From Stentor coeruleus (taxonomy: Eukaryota; Ciliophora; Heterotrichea; Heterotrichida; Stentoridae): 27,991 bases of DNA. Positions 17,109 through 26,834 of this stretch are shown here, piece after piece; position 1 is the first letter of the stretch, and the number at the start of each line of letters is the position of its first letter. Both the position numbers and the translations under genes were made by a program. The stretch lies in contig MPUH01000967.1 of the NCBI GenBank assembly GCA_001970955.1, forward strand, positions 1-27,991. Reading direction: 5' to 3'. Under the pieces are notes generated by a model. It saw only the letters and a list, made by a program, of their open reading frames with translations. It made no database searches and was not told the origin of the DNA.

Positions 17109-17540
17109 ATGGAAAAACCAAGATTTTCACCTGAATGGAATAACCCACAAGTAGTTTTGCTACAAAAAGAAATATATAAAAAAGAAGAAAAACACCTTGG
17201 TCTAAAACTACCATCAGAAAAAGAAAGGTTTGAAAGATTTATAAGAGAGCTTAAGCCAAGATTCTCTGGTATACTAAAAGATTATAAAAAATCGGACTTA
17301 AGCTATAAAGATAATACTGAAGGGGAAAATATATCAAAAAGTCAATATTTACATCAAAGAGGAAGTTCAATAGTAGAATTATCTTATATAAAACCTTATC
17401 AGCAACCTAAACTTACAAATAGAACCTGGGATCTTATACATAATACTAATCCAAGAACTGGGAATGAAAAAGATAAAAAATATTTCTTGATTAAAAAAAG
17501 CCTTCAAAATATAGCTCAAAGAAAAAATATTTTTTATTAA
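17109..17540 (+). CDS. Small basic protein of unknown function (143 aa)
   Basis: An uninterrupted frame of 143 residues from ATG 17109 to TAA. It is rich in Lys, Glu, Pro, Tyr and Trp, with short aromatic/proline motifs (MEKPRFSPEWNNPQ near the start, NRTWDLIHNTNPRTG near 103-118) and no TM or signal peptide. Small, basic proteins with Trp/Pro motifs like this are frequent among axonemal microtubule-associated proteins, but I recognise no family and do not assign one. The ATG context (aaataaatgg) resembles other starts here. Unlike most plus-strand genes here, its 5' flank is not strongly C-rich. Confidence 0.68.
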   Translation: MEKPRFSPEWNNPQVVLLQKEIYKKEEKHLGLKLPSEKERFERFIRELKPRFSGILKDYKKSDLSYKDNTEGENISKSQYLHQRGSSIVELSYIKPYQQPKLTNRTWDLIHNTNPRTGNEKDKKYFLIKKSLQNIAQRKNIFY

Positions 17541-17751
17541 TTCAAAGTATTTATATAGCGAAATAAGTTTTATATAAACAATAATTAAGGAATTAGAAAA
17601 AGTTTATTTTTCTATATTAAAATCCTCACCTAAATTCCTATTAAAACCACAATTTTCCTATAAATCACAATAATTTAACCAAAATCCTACAAATTTCCTA
17701 ATCCTTACATGATCCTCACAAATTCTTAAATCACACACATTTTCTATCTAA

Positions 17752-18804
17752 TTATAACCTTAAATATCTAAGTTTTCTCTTGAGATAAATAGTTTTTTCT
17801 AACTGATCTATATATCTATTCCACTCAAAATACGGAATATTGGCAACTTTAAACCCATTCTTAATCAAAAGTCTATTTTTCATCTTAAACATTCCAACAA
17901 GCCTTTGTTGTGTAATTGATTCATGTTTATCCCCCATATCAGGAAAGAAATAATGTAAAGGTCCATGAATATCAAAAACCAATTTTTCACTTTCATTATA
18001 AAAATCAACAGAATAAGTGTTAAGTAAAATACTATTCTCTTCATACTGAAGTAAAAGTTTCAAAATAAAATCAACTTCTCTATGTAACCTACTTGCAGAT
18101 AACATCGACATATTATGCTTGCTTTTTGTAAGATTATCAGAATTCTTAGTCTGAGAAAACACACTAGATTGTAAATTTTCGATATGTTCTATAGCTTCAG
18201 ATTTTAAAGAACTTTTCACTTCAGTTTCTACAGCAAGTTTTATTATTCTTAATGTTTCTAAATTTGAATAATCAGGTTTAAAGCTTTGTTTTAACAGATT
18301 AATCCATGGTGTTCTGTTGTAATACTCTAATTTTGCCATATCTAATAATGCTTGTAATGCTTCATTTGTGTCATTAGCAACAAGATTATCCATTTTTTGT
18401 TTGATAGAATGCAAACTGTCAAATTCAGCTAGATCTCCAATATTTGACGTTAAGTTTAATAATCGGAACCAGTTTTTTGTTGTGATTTGATAAGAAAGGA
18501 TTGAAATTGCTGAATCCAATTTGTTGATCACAGCTTTTTGAAGTAAATAATTAGAAGATGTAAGCCAATACGCAATTTTAATAAAGTCGTTTATCTCGAA
18601 ATTGTAAAGGTTTATTGCCATTAGGTAGTTTGAATATAAATCTTCATCATTATTTTCTGCTACCCATGGAAATGCAACTTTGTTTTCGTTGATTTTTTCA
18701 ATAGACTCAGCTAAAGCAGGGAGATTCGGATTACCGTTTTTTAGTTCACTTAGTAAACTTTTCGCATGACGTAGAAGATCCTTACTCGTAGTTCCAGTTT
18801 GCAT
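17752..18804 (-). CDS. RAP-domain protein (probable organellar RNA-binding factor)
   Basis: With the start at ATG 18802-18804 the product has 350 residues. The C-terminal ~85 residues are a RAP domain: VDFYNESEKLVFDIHGPLHY with the Asp-x-x-GP-x-H/Y core, then NRLLIKNGFKVANIPYFEWN, and a basic end KRKLRYLRL. RAP domains occur in FASTK-type and protist proteins that act on mitochondrial or plastid RNA. The region before it is helical, like the repeats that precede RAP in this group. An in-frame ATG at 18918 would add 38 residues rich in Arg, Ser, Ala and Leu (MLNGALSARSAFLRKLSKAC), which looks like a mitochondrial presequence but overlaps the divergent gene that starts at 18827. Which start is used is open; the shorter one avoids the overlap. 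Confidence 0.82.
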   Translation of the reverse strand: MQTGTTSKDLLRHAKSLLSELKNGNPNLPALAESIEKINENKVAFPWVAENNDEDLYSNYLMAINLYNFEINDFIKIAYWLTSSNYLLQKAVINKLDSAISILSYQITTKNWFRLLNLTSNIGDLAEFDSLHSIKQKMDNLVANDTNEALQALLDMAKLEYYNRTPWINLLKQSFKPDYSNLETLRIIKLAVETEVKSSLKSEAIEHIENLQSSVFSQTKNSDNLTKSKHNMSMLSASRLHREVDFILKLLLQYEENSILLNTYSVDFYNESEKLVFDIHGPLHYFFPDMGDKHESITQQRLVGMFKMKNRLLIKNGFKVANIPYFEWNRYIDQLEKTIYLKRKLRYLRL

Positions 18805-18826
18805 ATTTATTTTTATATAAAGGATA

Positions 18827-19537
18827 ATGTGGAGACCTTTTGCCTGTAATTTTGTCACACACGCTTTCGATAATTTTCTTAAAAAAGCTGAACGTGCTGA
18901 AAGTGCCCCATTAAGCACTAAACGTGAAATCCTTGAAGAAAGGAGCTACAGAAACAAATCAGTAAAAACCATATCAGAAGAAGCTGAACAAAAAATTCTT
19001 GAATTCCAAAACTTGAAAAAGAAAGTCAGACAACAAAGGGAATCCATAAAACAAATCGACGAAAATGCAAAACGCAGCAGCGAGATAAGACTAAAAATGC
19101 TAAAAGAAGCTCAAGTCAAAGCTCGAGAAAGAAAAAAACAAGAAATGATTCGAATAAGAAACATGCTTAATTCTAAACCCCCTCGTTCAAAAACCAGTAC
19201 TTCAGTAAGAGGACGTCAATCTAGAGTTACAGAGTCCAGTCAGCAATCATCGACAATATTCGGCCTTACTGCACCATCAGAAGAAAAATCATATAAACGT
19301 GGGAAAACTCCTTTACCAAGAATAAAAAATCGGTACCCCGATGAAAACTCTCAAAGACTTAAAACTATTAAGGAAATAACATCTAAAGATTTCATACAAA
19401 AAAGCCACTTTGAAAATAAAAAAACTAAAGAATTCCTAGCAAAAAAACCCCCCCCGTTAAACAACCAAAACATAACTCGTGCGTTGAAAATTGTTGAAAA
19501 CTTCCGCTTGGCTCCTATAAATTATAAACTAAGCTAG
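18827..19537 (+). CDS. Basic coiled-coil protein of unknown function (236 aa)
   Basis: A 236-residue frame from ATG 18827 to TAG. Residues about 40-110 are charged and helical (EEAEQKILEFQNLKKKVRQQ), consistent with a coiled coil. 115-155 are Ser/Arg-rich and probably disordered. The C-terminus is basic with a KKPPPLNN stretch. No family recognised. Its ATG lies only 22 bp from the start of the divergent RAP gene, so the two genes share a very short promoter region or overlap at their 5' ends. The gene is followed by a short convergent gap (19538-19807) with no gene. Confidence 0.72.
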   Translation: MWRPFACNFVTHAFDNFLKKAERAESAPLSTKREILEERSYRNKSVKTISEEAEQKILEFQNLKKKVRQQRESIKQIDENAKRSSEIRLKMLKEAQVKARERKKQEMIRIRNMLNSKPPRSKTSTSVRGRQSRVTESSQQSSTIFGLTAPSEEKSYKRGKTPLPRIKNRYPDENSQRLKTIKEITSKDFIQKSHFENKKTKEFLAKKPPPLNNQNITRALKIVENFRLAPINYKLS

Positions 19538-19807
19538 TAATATTTTTTAATATATATTTTCTTTTGTTCTTTATAATGATTTCGAAATTCTAGAGAAATT
19601 GTAAAACTAGGGTTAGGGTCTCTAAATGTTTATGTGTAATTTGGCAGGAGTTATAATAATATTTTACTGTAATAAAAATATTCTTCTTATTATATAATAC
19701 ACTTTGAATTACAAGATATTCAGAAATAAAACTTTTATATATCTAGCTCTTAATAACTATATTTATTATCAAAAATATGTAATAAAATTAATAATTTCAA
19801 CAGTATT

Positions 19808-21052
19808 CTAAGGATTAAAAAAGTTATCAATACTAGATGAAATTATCCCTTGCTTGTCTAGTTTTATAAACTCTTGTATTAAGCGGTAGATATCAGAAAA
19901 AATATAGCTTTTAGTAGAAATTGCTGAATTAAAGTTTAATTCTTCTACATTTATAAAATACCCAAGACATTCGCTTATACAGTTATAAATTTCTCCTAAA
20001 CAAGTCTCCTCTGTTTTATAAAACACTCTCAATATATCTTTGCCCATTTTTTTAAGAAGCTTATCCCTGTTTGATAATTCATTAGGAACATCCAGTTTGT
20101 TTAATATAAAAAAGCATGTGAAATAAGATTGCACTTTATCATCATTAATTAGGTTTTCGTAAATAGGAGTACTATAAAAGCAGTTCAACCTCTGAATTGA
20201 TAAAAGTATATCCCATGCTTTTTGGATATTTTTTTTCCTTTTTAGCATCGAACAAATTATAAGTAGTTCTCTTTGGCCAGGTAAAGGTGGACCTCCTATA
20301 AAAATCCCAACAAAATATCCATTTACAATAACCGGAGATCCAGACATTCCAAATATCCCTGAGCAACTAACCTCTAATAAATCTTCATTACATAAAACTA
20401 TTCCTTTTGATTCTACCAATACTCTATTCTTATGAAAAACATATTTTATTTTATCTTCAGCATCTTTTTCATTCATTAAATAAGGGTATATAGTTTGTGG
20501 ATTCGATATTTTTATTGATGGAAATCCAAAAACACTGCATTCAGTTCCAATATCACACCTACCAATTGGAATTTCAGAAATATCAATATGCATGTTTTTA
20601 GAAACAATAAGACAAAGGGCTACATCTCCTGGTAAGCAATAAAAATTCCCATTAGAAGCTCTTAATTCTGAATTTAAATCCTCACACCAGCTTTTTAATG
20701 GCCACAACTCCATTGTTTTCATAGTATTTTTATTAAATCCACATAGTATTTTCCCTGGAATTGTCTCTGTATACATTGGGCCAAGGAAACATGTATGAGC
20801 TGCAGTTAAAGCGAAACCTATAGCATAAGAATTTTTGTTTATTATTTCGAATGGTTGAGAAAATTTTTCTATAACAAAAGCTGTACCTCTATCGAAATAA
20901 AGAATAAAATTCTTTTCTTCTTTAACTATAATTGTAGGCTCCTCGAATAATATTCCGCTTTGTTCTTTTTTTCTTATAATAAGATAACCAATTAGATTTT
21001 CAAGTATTTTATAAGTGTTGGATCCCCATAGACTTAATGAAAGATCCCCCAT
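19808..21052 (-). CDS. Trypsin-like serine protease
   Basis: A 414-residue protein with a chymotrypsin-fold catalytic core. H86 lies in ALTAAHTC, D143 in LPGDVALCLIV and S237 in GMSGSPVI (third residue of the GxSGxP-type motif), in the right order and spacing for the triad. VFGFPSI at 174-180, just before the strands leading to the active serine, fits the trypsin_2/Deg-like group. There is no signal peptide at the N-terminus and no PDZ domain; the C-terminal ~140 residues are helical and unassigned. The closest general match is the Tysnd1/DEG15-like peroxisomal processing proteases or other Deg-like intracellular proteases, but no PTS1 tail is present (the protein ends NFFNP). An inner ATG could give a shorter form, but the full frame is open without introns. 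Confidence 0.85.
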   Translation of the reverse strand: MGDLSLSLWGSNTYKILENLIGYLIIRKKEQSGILFEEPTIIVKEEKNFILYFDRGTAFVIEKFSQPFEIINKNSYAIGFALTAAHTCFLGPMYTETIPGKILCGFNKNTMKTMELWPLKSWCEDLNSELRASNGNFYCLPGDVALCLIVSKNMHIDISEIPIGRCDIGTECSVFGFPSIKISNPQTIYPYLMNEKDAEDKIKYVFHKNRVLVESKGIVLCNEDLLEVSCSGIFGMSGSPVIVNGYFVGIFIGGPPLPGQRELLIICSMLKRKKNIQKAWDILLSIQRLNCFYSTPIYENLINDDKVQSYFTCFFILNKLDVPNELSNRDKLLKKMGKDILRVFYKTEETCLGEIYNCISECLGYFINVEELNFNSAISTKSYIFSDIYRLIQEFIKLDKQGIISSSIDNFFNP

Positions 21053-21429
21053 TTTTTGAAAATAATATAAAAAATGCGGATTTTTAGATGTGAAGATACA
21101 CTTTTGAAGAGTATTTTTATTATTTTATTACTAATTCAACTGATAAAAAGTGCTTTTGCTATTTGTTTTTGGAAAATGAATATTATTTTATGTATTTAAA
21201 AAGTTTGGGAAATAGTTGATTTTAGGTTAAGGATTATATATTAAAATTTGTATTTGATAAGGACCTTTTAATGATTTTGTTGTGGATTATTATGTTTTAA
21301 AGATTAAAAGTTGTTTTTATTTATTATGGAAATGATTCTGAAGGTATTTGAAGTTTTTTATTATGCTATCTGGCTTAGTAGATTATATATTGAGAGAAAT
21401 AATATTTATTATAACTTTTTAACTAACTA

Positions 21430-21960
21430 CACAAAGTTGGGATGATATTTTGGTAATTTTTGCTTGTTTTCTTTTAAAGATTTATTATGTTTAGATTTTA
21501 ATTTTCCTATTAAATAGATATTTTTTTTCATTGTAACAATATTTTATGTATCCTCGCTTGTTTTTAAAACCTTTTCAAGATTTACTACTTTTCTTTTAAC
21601 TACTTTTATGTTTTTTCCAAGTTTAAATAGCACTTTTTTAGTTTATAATATGATCTTCTATCGTTTATAATACTCATTAAGTTAAACAAGTTTATCTCTT
21701 TTTACAAAAAGCTTATCTTATCTTTTCTGCATTGATTCTTGTTTTATTGAAGAGATCTCAGCTAAATATTTATGCTCTAGAACTTTAATCATATTTAGCT
21801 CTTTATATTTATCTTCTAATAATATATTATAGGCTAAGAATTTTTATAAATTATTTTTAGACATAAGAGTCTGTAAATCTTTTAATTAATATAAGCCTTT
21901 CCGGTCTTTATGGGGTATAATAACAGATTATTCCAGCAATTTAATCATTTTAACATATCT
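21430..21960 (-). pseudogene. Coiled-coil coding relic or TAA/TAG-read-through frame
   Basis: On the minus strand one frame of 177 codons contains seven TAA and one TAG but no TGA and no frameshift. It translates to a Lys/Glu/Leu-rich, coiled-coil-like protein, e.g. LLEDKYKELNMIKVLEHKYL and AEISSIKQESMQKR. The eight stops fall where glutamine would fit; four normal CAA/CAG codons are also present. I count about 34 codons with G in position 1 against roughly 10-15 in positions 2 and 3, the usual mark of a protein-coding frame. No start codon is assigned. Under the standard code this is a dead gene; under a TAA/TAG = Gln code it would be open. Confidence 0.45.
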
Positions 21961-22406
21961 TTATATATAGCAAATAATTATTATTGAAATAGTTATATAG
22001 TTTTTGCGTAGAACAATAAAAAAAATTAGTTTATAATACTAATAAATCATATATATCCATTTTTTCAGGGATATTATATTTAGAAACTATCCCTACAAAA
22101 AACATCAGAGCACTTTCTTATATTAAAAGATATCGAAAATATACTTCCATTATTTTGGAAATATGTCATTCTTTTATACATATATAAAATATGAATTGAA
22201 TTTCTTATACAATATACTAAAACTAAACTTTCTCATACTATTCTACTACCAGAAACCCCAATAATCTAACAACATACACTTCAAATATACAAAAAATATA
22301 CATAACATCTACTATACAAACCATAAACACTATCATTCATAAAATTTAAACTTTTTAATACTCTTCGTAGATACTCTAATAAATGATCCTTAAAGTCCTT
22401 AGTATT

Positions 22407-22530
22407 TTTATAAGTGGTAAAAAATTTCTATCACTTATAAACCAAATTCATATATAAAACTAAAAACCTTTATAAGTGGTAAAAAATTTCTATCACTTAT
22501 AAACCAAATTCATATATAAAACTAAAAACC
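22407..22530. repeat. Perfect 62-bp tandem duplication, each unit with a hairpin
   Basis: Units 22407-22468 and 22469-22530 are identical and followed by the first four bases of a third. Each unit begins with a 10-bp inverted repeat, TTTATAAGTG ... CACTTATAAA, spaced by 15 nt, extendable to 13 pairs with one G-T wobble. No N lies between the units. Confidence 0.95.
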
Positions 22531-22774
22531 TTTACATATCAGAAATTATAAAACATTTTATCCTATATATTTAACTTTATGATACTATATAAATAAAGAA
22601 TATTTTCAATGTAAAACTACAAACAATCATAAATTTTTTTTCAGCATCTCACTAATCATCAGGGTATTAACTGTACAAATTTTTATAAAAAATAAACCAT
22701 ACAAAAAATTATAGGCATAAAACATATACTATACTCTTATTCCATAATATTTTATAAGATTTATACATATAAAT

Positions 22775-25700
22775 ATGATGTTGGTTATATTTTTATTGAC
22801 GTTCCCCGCATTTTGCTTTAGAATTCTGCAAGTCGCAATAGTGACAAGCAATCAGACTTCCCAAAGTTTGGTTAAAGAAATCCAAGGGCTAGGAAAATTT
22901 TTTACAATAAACACCTATGAACCCTTTGATATTTTTACCATAATAAGCATGAATGAATTCCCATTGATTATAGACGCTACAAATGATCAAAGTTATATAA
23001 GTATATTTGATGCATATTCCATAGAAAACAATATACCTTATATATCTTTATCAACACCTCATATTGAAAGTTCATTTCCAAGTCGGTTTACTATAAAGAG
23101 CCCTCTTTTTAACCTATCCCAACAATTTTTTATTCTGATTGATTTCCTCAACTGGGAAGAATTCAGTGTTTTATACTCAAGTAAATTACAAGATATCGAG
23201 CTTTGTGCTATAATAAAAGCTAATGACCATATAAAAATATCATCTTTCATATCATATTCTGAAGATATTTCCCTACAAAGTGCTGATAGTCTTATAAAAA
23301 CAATGGTCAAAGCTAAAGGTAGAAGAAAACTTGTGATAATCGATAATAGTCCTTCTATTACGACAATACAAACCGCGATAAAAAACAGAAATCTCGTTAA
23401 AAAGGAAAATTATTTCCTTTTTATAACCGAAGATATTAAAGAAATTTTCATAGATGGGGCGATTATCATGGCAACACAAGGACAAGAAAAATCTTTATCT
23501 TTTAATACTTATATAAAAGAAACTATAGAAAATACTATAGAAATTATAAACCAAGAATCTAATGATAGTGAGTTTTTAGATATGTATTCCGTTATGGAAA
23601 AAGCATTTCCTGATAATCATATTAAAAACTACAGTTTAGTTAATGTGCAAAGTCAAAACTGGGTTGAAGTAGGGATTTGGGATAAAAATTTTAAGATTAT
23701 TAATGAAATTTTGTATCCAGGTGGGATAAATTATGTGTCAAAAGGATATAAAGTTACGCCAATAAGGTTTTCTATAGCAAATGGAACATCAGAATTAACA
23801 ACAAATGAAGTTTTCGAAATTGCAGCTTATTGGTATTCTGGAGCAATTTATGCTGTAGAAAGGAGTAATGCATTGCATGAAATCAATAATTTCATGATTG
23901 AACTTTTTCCTACTGACTGTGGGAATATGTATTATGATCCTGAACTATCAAAAGCATGTTTTGAACCGATACTTGATAAACTTGGTATTGTTTATTTGAC
24001 AAGTGGATGGGGAACTGGAGCATTAGGGAATTTTAAAACATTAAAATTCTATAACCATTACATTCCTCAAATCACTCCAACTGTTCAAATCGACGAACTA
24101 GGCAACAAAACTCTTTTCCCTGAATTTCTCAAACTTACCGTCTCTCTTAACGAATTTATTTCTTCAGCAATTTATCTTATGAAAGCATTCAATTGGGATG
24201 CAGTAAATATTATCTTCTCAGATGATCCAGTTCATTATATTATATACCCAAAGCTTATCGCATATCTTAAAAATATAAATTTCATAGTCAAAAACTCAGC
24301 TGATAAACATATTTTCCCTAAAAATTATACAAGGGATGACTTTGACAAATATAAAAGTTTTTTTGAAGAAGCCAAAAACAATTTGTGTAGGATTTTTTTT
24401 ATTTATGCAGTAAATTCCGGGCATATACTTGAAGGACTTTATGATGTTGGTTTAAGAAAAGGTGATATTATGATATTAACATCTGATACTACTATTATTA
24501 ATACTGTAAATGAAGATATTGAAGAAAAATATATTATAAAAAGATATGAGTTTATTGAAGATAGTTATGTTTATAATTATAAAGTATGGAATGGGAAATT
24601 AGGGCAGAAATTGTATACTGAGATATCAGCTAGGATTCCAGTTGTTAATAATATTTGTATGGATTATGATGCAGTAACAGTAGCTAAAGAAAGTGTTAAG
24701 TATTTGATTGAAACAGGAAATGATTATGAAGACCTTAAACTTGTAGAAAAAACCATGAGGAATTCTAAAACTATTGGATGCCTTGGTACTATAATTTTTG
24801 ACAGAGACAGCAATAATAGAGAGTCGGCATTGGTTAAATTACAACAAATTTTGAAAAATGAGACTACGAATAAATGGTTTTACCAAGATTTTATTGTTAT
24901 CGATAAATATTCTTCAAATGCTTTGTATTTTCTAACAGATGTTATAGGATCAGCAAAAAACATCAGTTCCCAAAGCAATTATAGGGAGAAATTAATGTGC
25001 CCATTTGATCCTTATTTACGTCAAGATTCAAAATTTGGTTTGATAATGCTTTGGTTTATCTCATTTATTATAATTATTATCACAATGATTGCAAGCTTTT
25101 TTTCTTATTATTTTTTCAAATTTGACACATATCCTCTTATATTTCAAATTGAACCAACTCTTCCTGATTATGTTTTTATAGGGAATATTTTTTTATCATT
25201 TTTCCAATTAATATCGTTAGCCCCGAGGAACTCAAATTTTAAAGATCCGTTTATAAACTCTTTTACCTTATTGTCTTTGAATTTTATGTATTATTTTAAT
25301 GCGAATTATGACACTTTTTGGCTTTGTATCTATACGAATATAACTTTTTGTATTTTTTGGATTTTAATTTGCCTAATATTATCAAAAAATCTGCATGAAC
25401 ACTTGATATCGTTTTGTTTATTTGAAAAAATTAAAGACTTTTCAGAAATTGTTTTCCAACTTATAGTGAATTTATCACTTATACCGATGCTTACAATGCT
25501 TTTAGAAGTTTATGTGTGTAAAGAAAGTATTGGAGATAATTTTACAGATAGTTTTGTTAGTAGGGATTGTGACACTTTTTGTTATAGAACTTTTCATTTA
25601 AAAGCTTCAATTGGAGTAAGTATTGTATTAGTAACTTTTATAGGATTGCTCGTGTATTTGAGGACAATATGGGAAAAAATACAATCATCACTCCATTTAG

Positions 25701-26179
25701 CTACTAAGCCGAAATATATAAGCATACTTAGTTTAATTCAAGTAATTGTGGTGATTCTTAATATGAATTTTAGGACTTTCAATAAGAAATACGCAGGCAT
25801 ATCTGTTTCTTGCTGTATTTTTGTTTTGTTTTTAGTAACTTTAAAAATTCAACCTTACAACTACAAAAGGCTTAACAGAATTTGGCTGCTGCTACTTGGG
25901 ATTGCTTTATGGCATAGTATTGCATGTTTGATATTTTTGGAGATTGATAACTTTTTTATATGGTCACTTTGCGAATATTTAGGAATTACTGCTATAATAT
26001 TAATTGGAGGTTATTTTATAAAAAAAACTCCATATCTTTTAAAAGGGTATAAAAGTGTCAACATAGCAAGACTATTTTTATTTGAGTTTGGAAAAATTAA
26101 TCAAAGCAATGTCCTTGAAAATAACGAAAGTAGAATTGATGAAAATAGATCCAGTATGAATACTTTAAAGGTAACATAA
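22775..26179 (+). CDS. Large receptor-like membrane protein: signal peptide, Venus-flytrap-type ectodomain(s), about ten TM segments
   Basis: A 1134-residue protein in a single open frame. Residues 1-15 (MMLVIFLLTFPAFCF) form a signal peptide. Residues 16-330 have the alternating strand/helix look of a periplasmic-binding-type lobe pair. Residues about 345-745 resemble the ANF-receptor/Venus-flytrap fold: AIYAVERSNALHEI, the TDCGN and CFEPI cysteine segment, LTSGWGTGALGNFKTL, HYIPQITPT and FNWDAVNIIFSDD follow the usual order of that family. From about 752 to 1086 I count ten hydrophobic segments, starting with LIMLWFISFIIIIITMIA, with a short cysteine-containing loop (CKESIGDNF...CDTFCYR) between the fifth and sixth. 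Class C GPCRs have seven, so the membrane part is not a standard GPCR. The cytosolic tail is short and polar. Likely role: ligand-sensing surface receptor (inference). Confidence 0.82.
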   Translation: MMLVIFLLTFPAFCFRILQVAIVTSNQTSQSLVKEIQGLGKFFTINTYEPFDIFTIISMNEFPLIIDATNDQSYISIFDAYSIENNIPYISLSTPHIESSFPSRFTIKSPLFNLSQQFFILIDFLNWEEFSVLYSSKLQDIELCAIIKANDHIKISSFISYSEDISLQSADSLIKTMVKAKGRRKLVIIDNSPSITTIQTAIKNRNLVKKENYFLFITEDIKEIFIDGAIIMATQGQEKSLSFNTYIKETIENTIEIINQESNDSEFLDMYSVMEKAFPDNHIKNYSLVNVQSQNWVEVGIWDKNFKIINEILYPGGINYVSKGYKVTPIRFSIANGTSELTTNEVFEIAAYWYSGAIYAVERSNALHEINNFMIELFPTDCGNMYYDPELSKACFEPILDKLGIVYLTSGWGTGALGNFKTLKFYNHYIPQITPTVQIDELGNKTLFPEFLKLTVSLNEFISSAIYLMKAFNWDAVNIIFSDDPVHYIIYPKLIAYLKNINFIVKNSADKHIFPKNYTRDDFDKYKSFFEEAKNNLCRIFFIYAVNSGHILEGLYDVGLRKGDIMILTSDTTIINTVNEDIEEKYIIKRYEFIEDSYVYNYKVWNGKLGQKLYTEISARIPVVNNICMDYDAVTVAKESVKYLIETGNDYEDLKLVEKTMRNSKTIGCLGTIIFDRDSNNRESALVKLQQILKNETTNKWFYQDFIVIDKYSSNALYFLTDVIGSAKNISSQSNYREKLMCPFDPYLRQDSKFGLIMLWFISFIIIIITMIASFFSYYFFKFDTYPLIFQIEPTLPDYVFIGNIFLSFFQLISLAPRNSNFKDPFINSFTLLSLNFMYYFNANYDTFWLCIYTNITFCIFWILICLILSKNLHEHLISFCLFEKIKDFSEIVFQLIVNLSLIPMLTMLLEVYVCKESIGDNFTDSFVSRDCDTFCYRTFHLKASIGVSIVLVTFIGLLVYLRTIWEKIQSSLHLATKPKYISILSLIQVIVVILNMNFRTFNKKYAGISVSCCIFVLFLVTLKIQPYNYKRLNRIWLLLLGIALWHSIACLIFLEIDNFFIWSLCEYLGITAIILIGGYFIKKTPYLLKGYKSVNIARLFLFEFGKINQSNVLENNESRIDENRSSMNTLKVT

Positions 26180-26357
26180 TTTTTTAAATGAAAAGTTTTT
26201 TTGTTGTTGTATTCATTTAGAAATACTAAAAAAACTATAAATGAACTAACTCAAAAAATAAATTTAATCGATTTTTATTATCAAAAACCATGTTTACTTA
26301 ACAAACCATATTATCTTCCTAGTAAACTTTCACATTTTTTAATCAAACTATTAAAAA

Positions 26358-26834
26358 TTATCCATTCATAAATTTTCTTAAAGTTTCAACATCCATTTGT
26401 CTAAGTTGCCTTTCAAAACCTTCATTCGGATTTGCACAGTTTCTCCCTTTCCTAACATTTTCTAAAGCTTTTTCATACGACAAATTGTATTTTGCCATAA
26501 AATACGCTACAGCTATAGATGCACTACGAGATATTCCAGCTGCACAGTGTATAAGGACAACACCATTATTCATTAATTCTCTATGTATAAAACGAAGTGC
26601 TTCAGGGATTATTCCAAGTATGTTAGTAGAAGGGAAATCATCAATGTTGATTTCCATATATTGAATATTTTTATGTTTTGTTACTATTGCATTTGGAGAT
26701 AAGACTTGAATTATGCTCGTTATCCCTAACCGAGTTATCAATTTATTATTGCTTGCGCCGATTACACCTCCAAGAAAAAGGTTATTGTCTATTTGGTTAA
26801 TAGATAATAGGTATGAATCAGAATATGAATCCAT
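26358..26834 (-). CDS. Small dual-specificity protein phosphatase (DUSP family)
   Basis: A 158-residue protein, essentially only the catalytic domain. The signature HCAAGISRS at 96-104 has the nucleophile C97 and the phosphate-binding R103. The general-acid aspartate lies in INIDDFPS (D65/D66). The N-terminal part INQIDNNLFLGGVIGASN matches the usual DUSP start (I-x-x-x-L-[FY]-L-G). Conserved GFERQLR follows. Such small atypical DUSPs remove phosphate from Tyr and Ser/Thr of substrates such as MAP kinases; the substrate here is unknown. All catalytic residues are present, so it should be active. ATG 26832-26834 gives the family's normal length. It lies in the same orientation as the small gene at 27000-27521, about 165 bp downstream of it. 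Confidence 0.93.
   Translation of the reverse strand: MDSYSDSYLLSINQIDNNLFLGGVIGASNNKLITRLGITSIIQVLSPNAIVTKHKNIQYMEINIDDFPSTNILGIIPEALRFIHRELMNNGVVLIHCAAGISRSASIAVAYFMAKYNLSYEKALENVRKGRNCANPNEGFERQLRQMDVETLRKFMNG

Larger units (their letters stand above)
21053..22774. other. Longest intergenic stretch; decayed or recoded coiled-coil frame and a 62-bp tandem repeat
   Basis: 1722 bases without a standard-code gene. 21430-21960 (minus) has coding character interrupted by TAA/TAG only. 22407-22530 is a perfect 62-bp tandem duplication with hairpins. The remainder is AT-rich with long T runs. The opposite-skew flanks seen around other genes are weak here. Confidence 0.6.

Noticed and set aside
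19609..19618. agggttaggg, reminiscent of telomere repeats
   Set aside because: Only one and a half units within ordinary intergenic DNA; likewise a single ccctaaca near 13170. No array, so no telomere or fragmentation site can be claimed.
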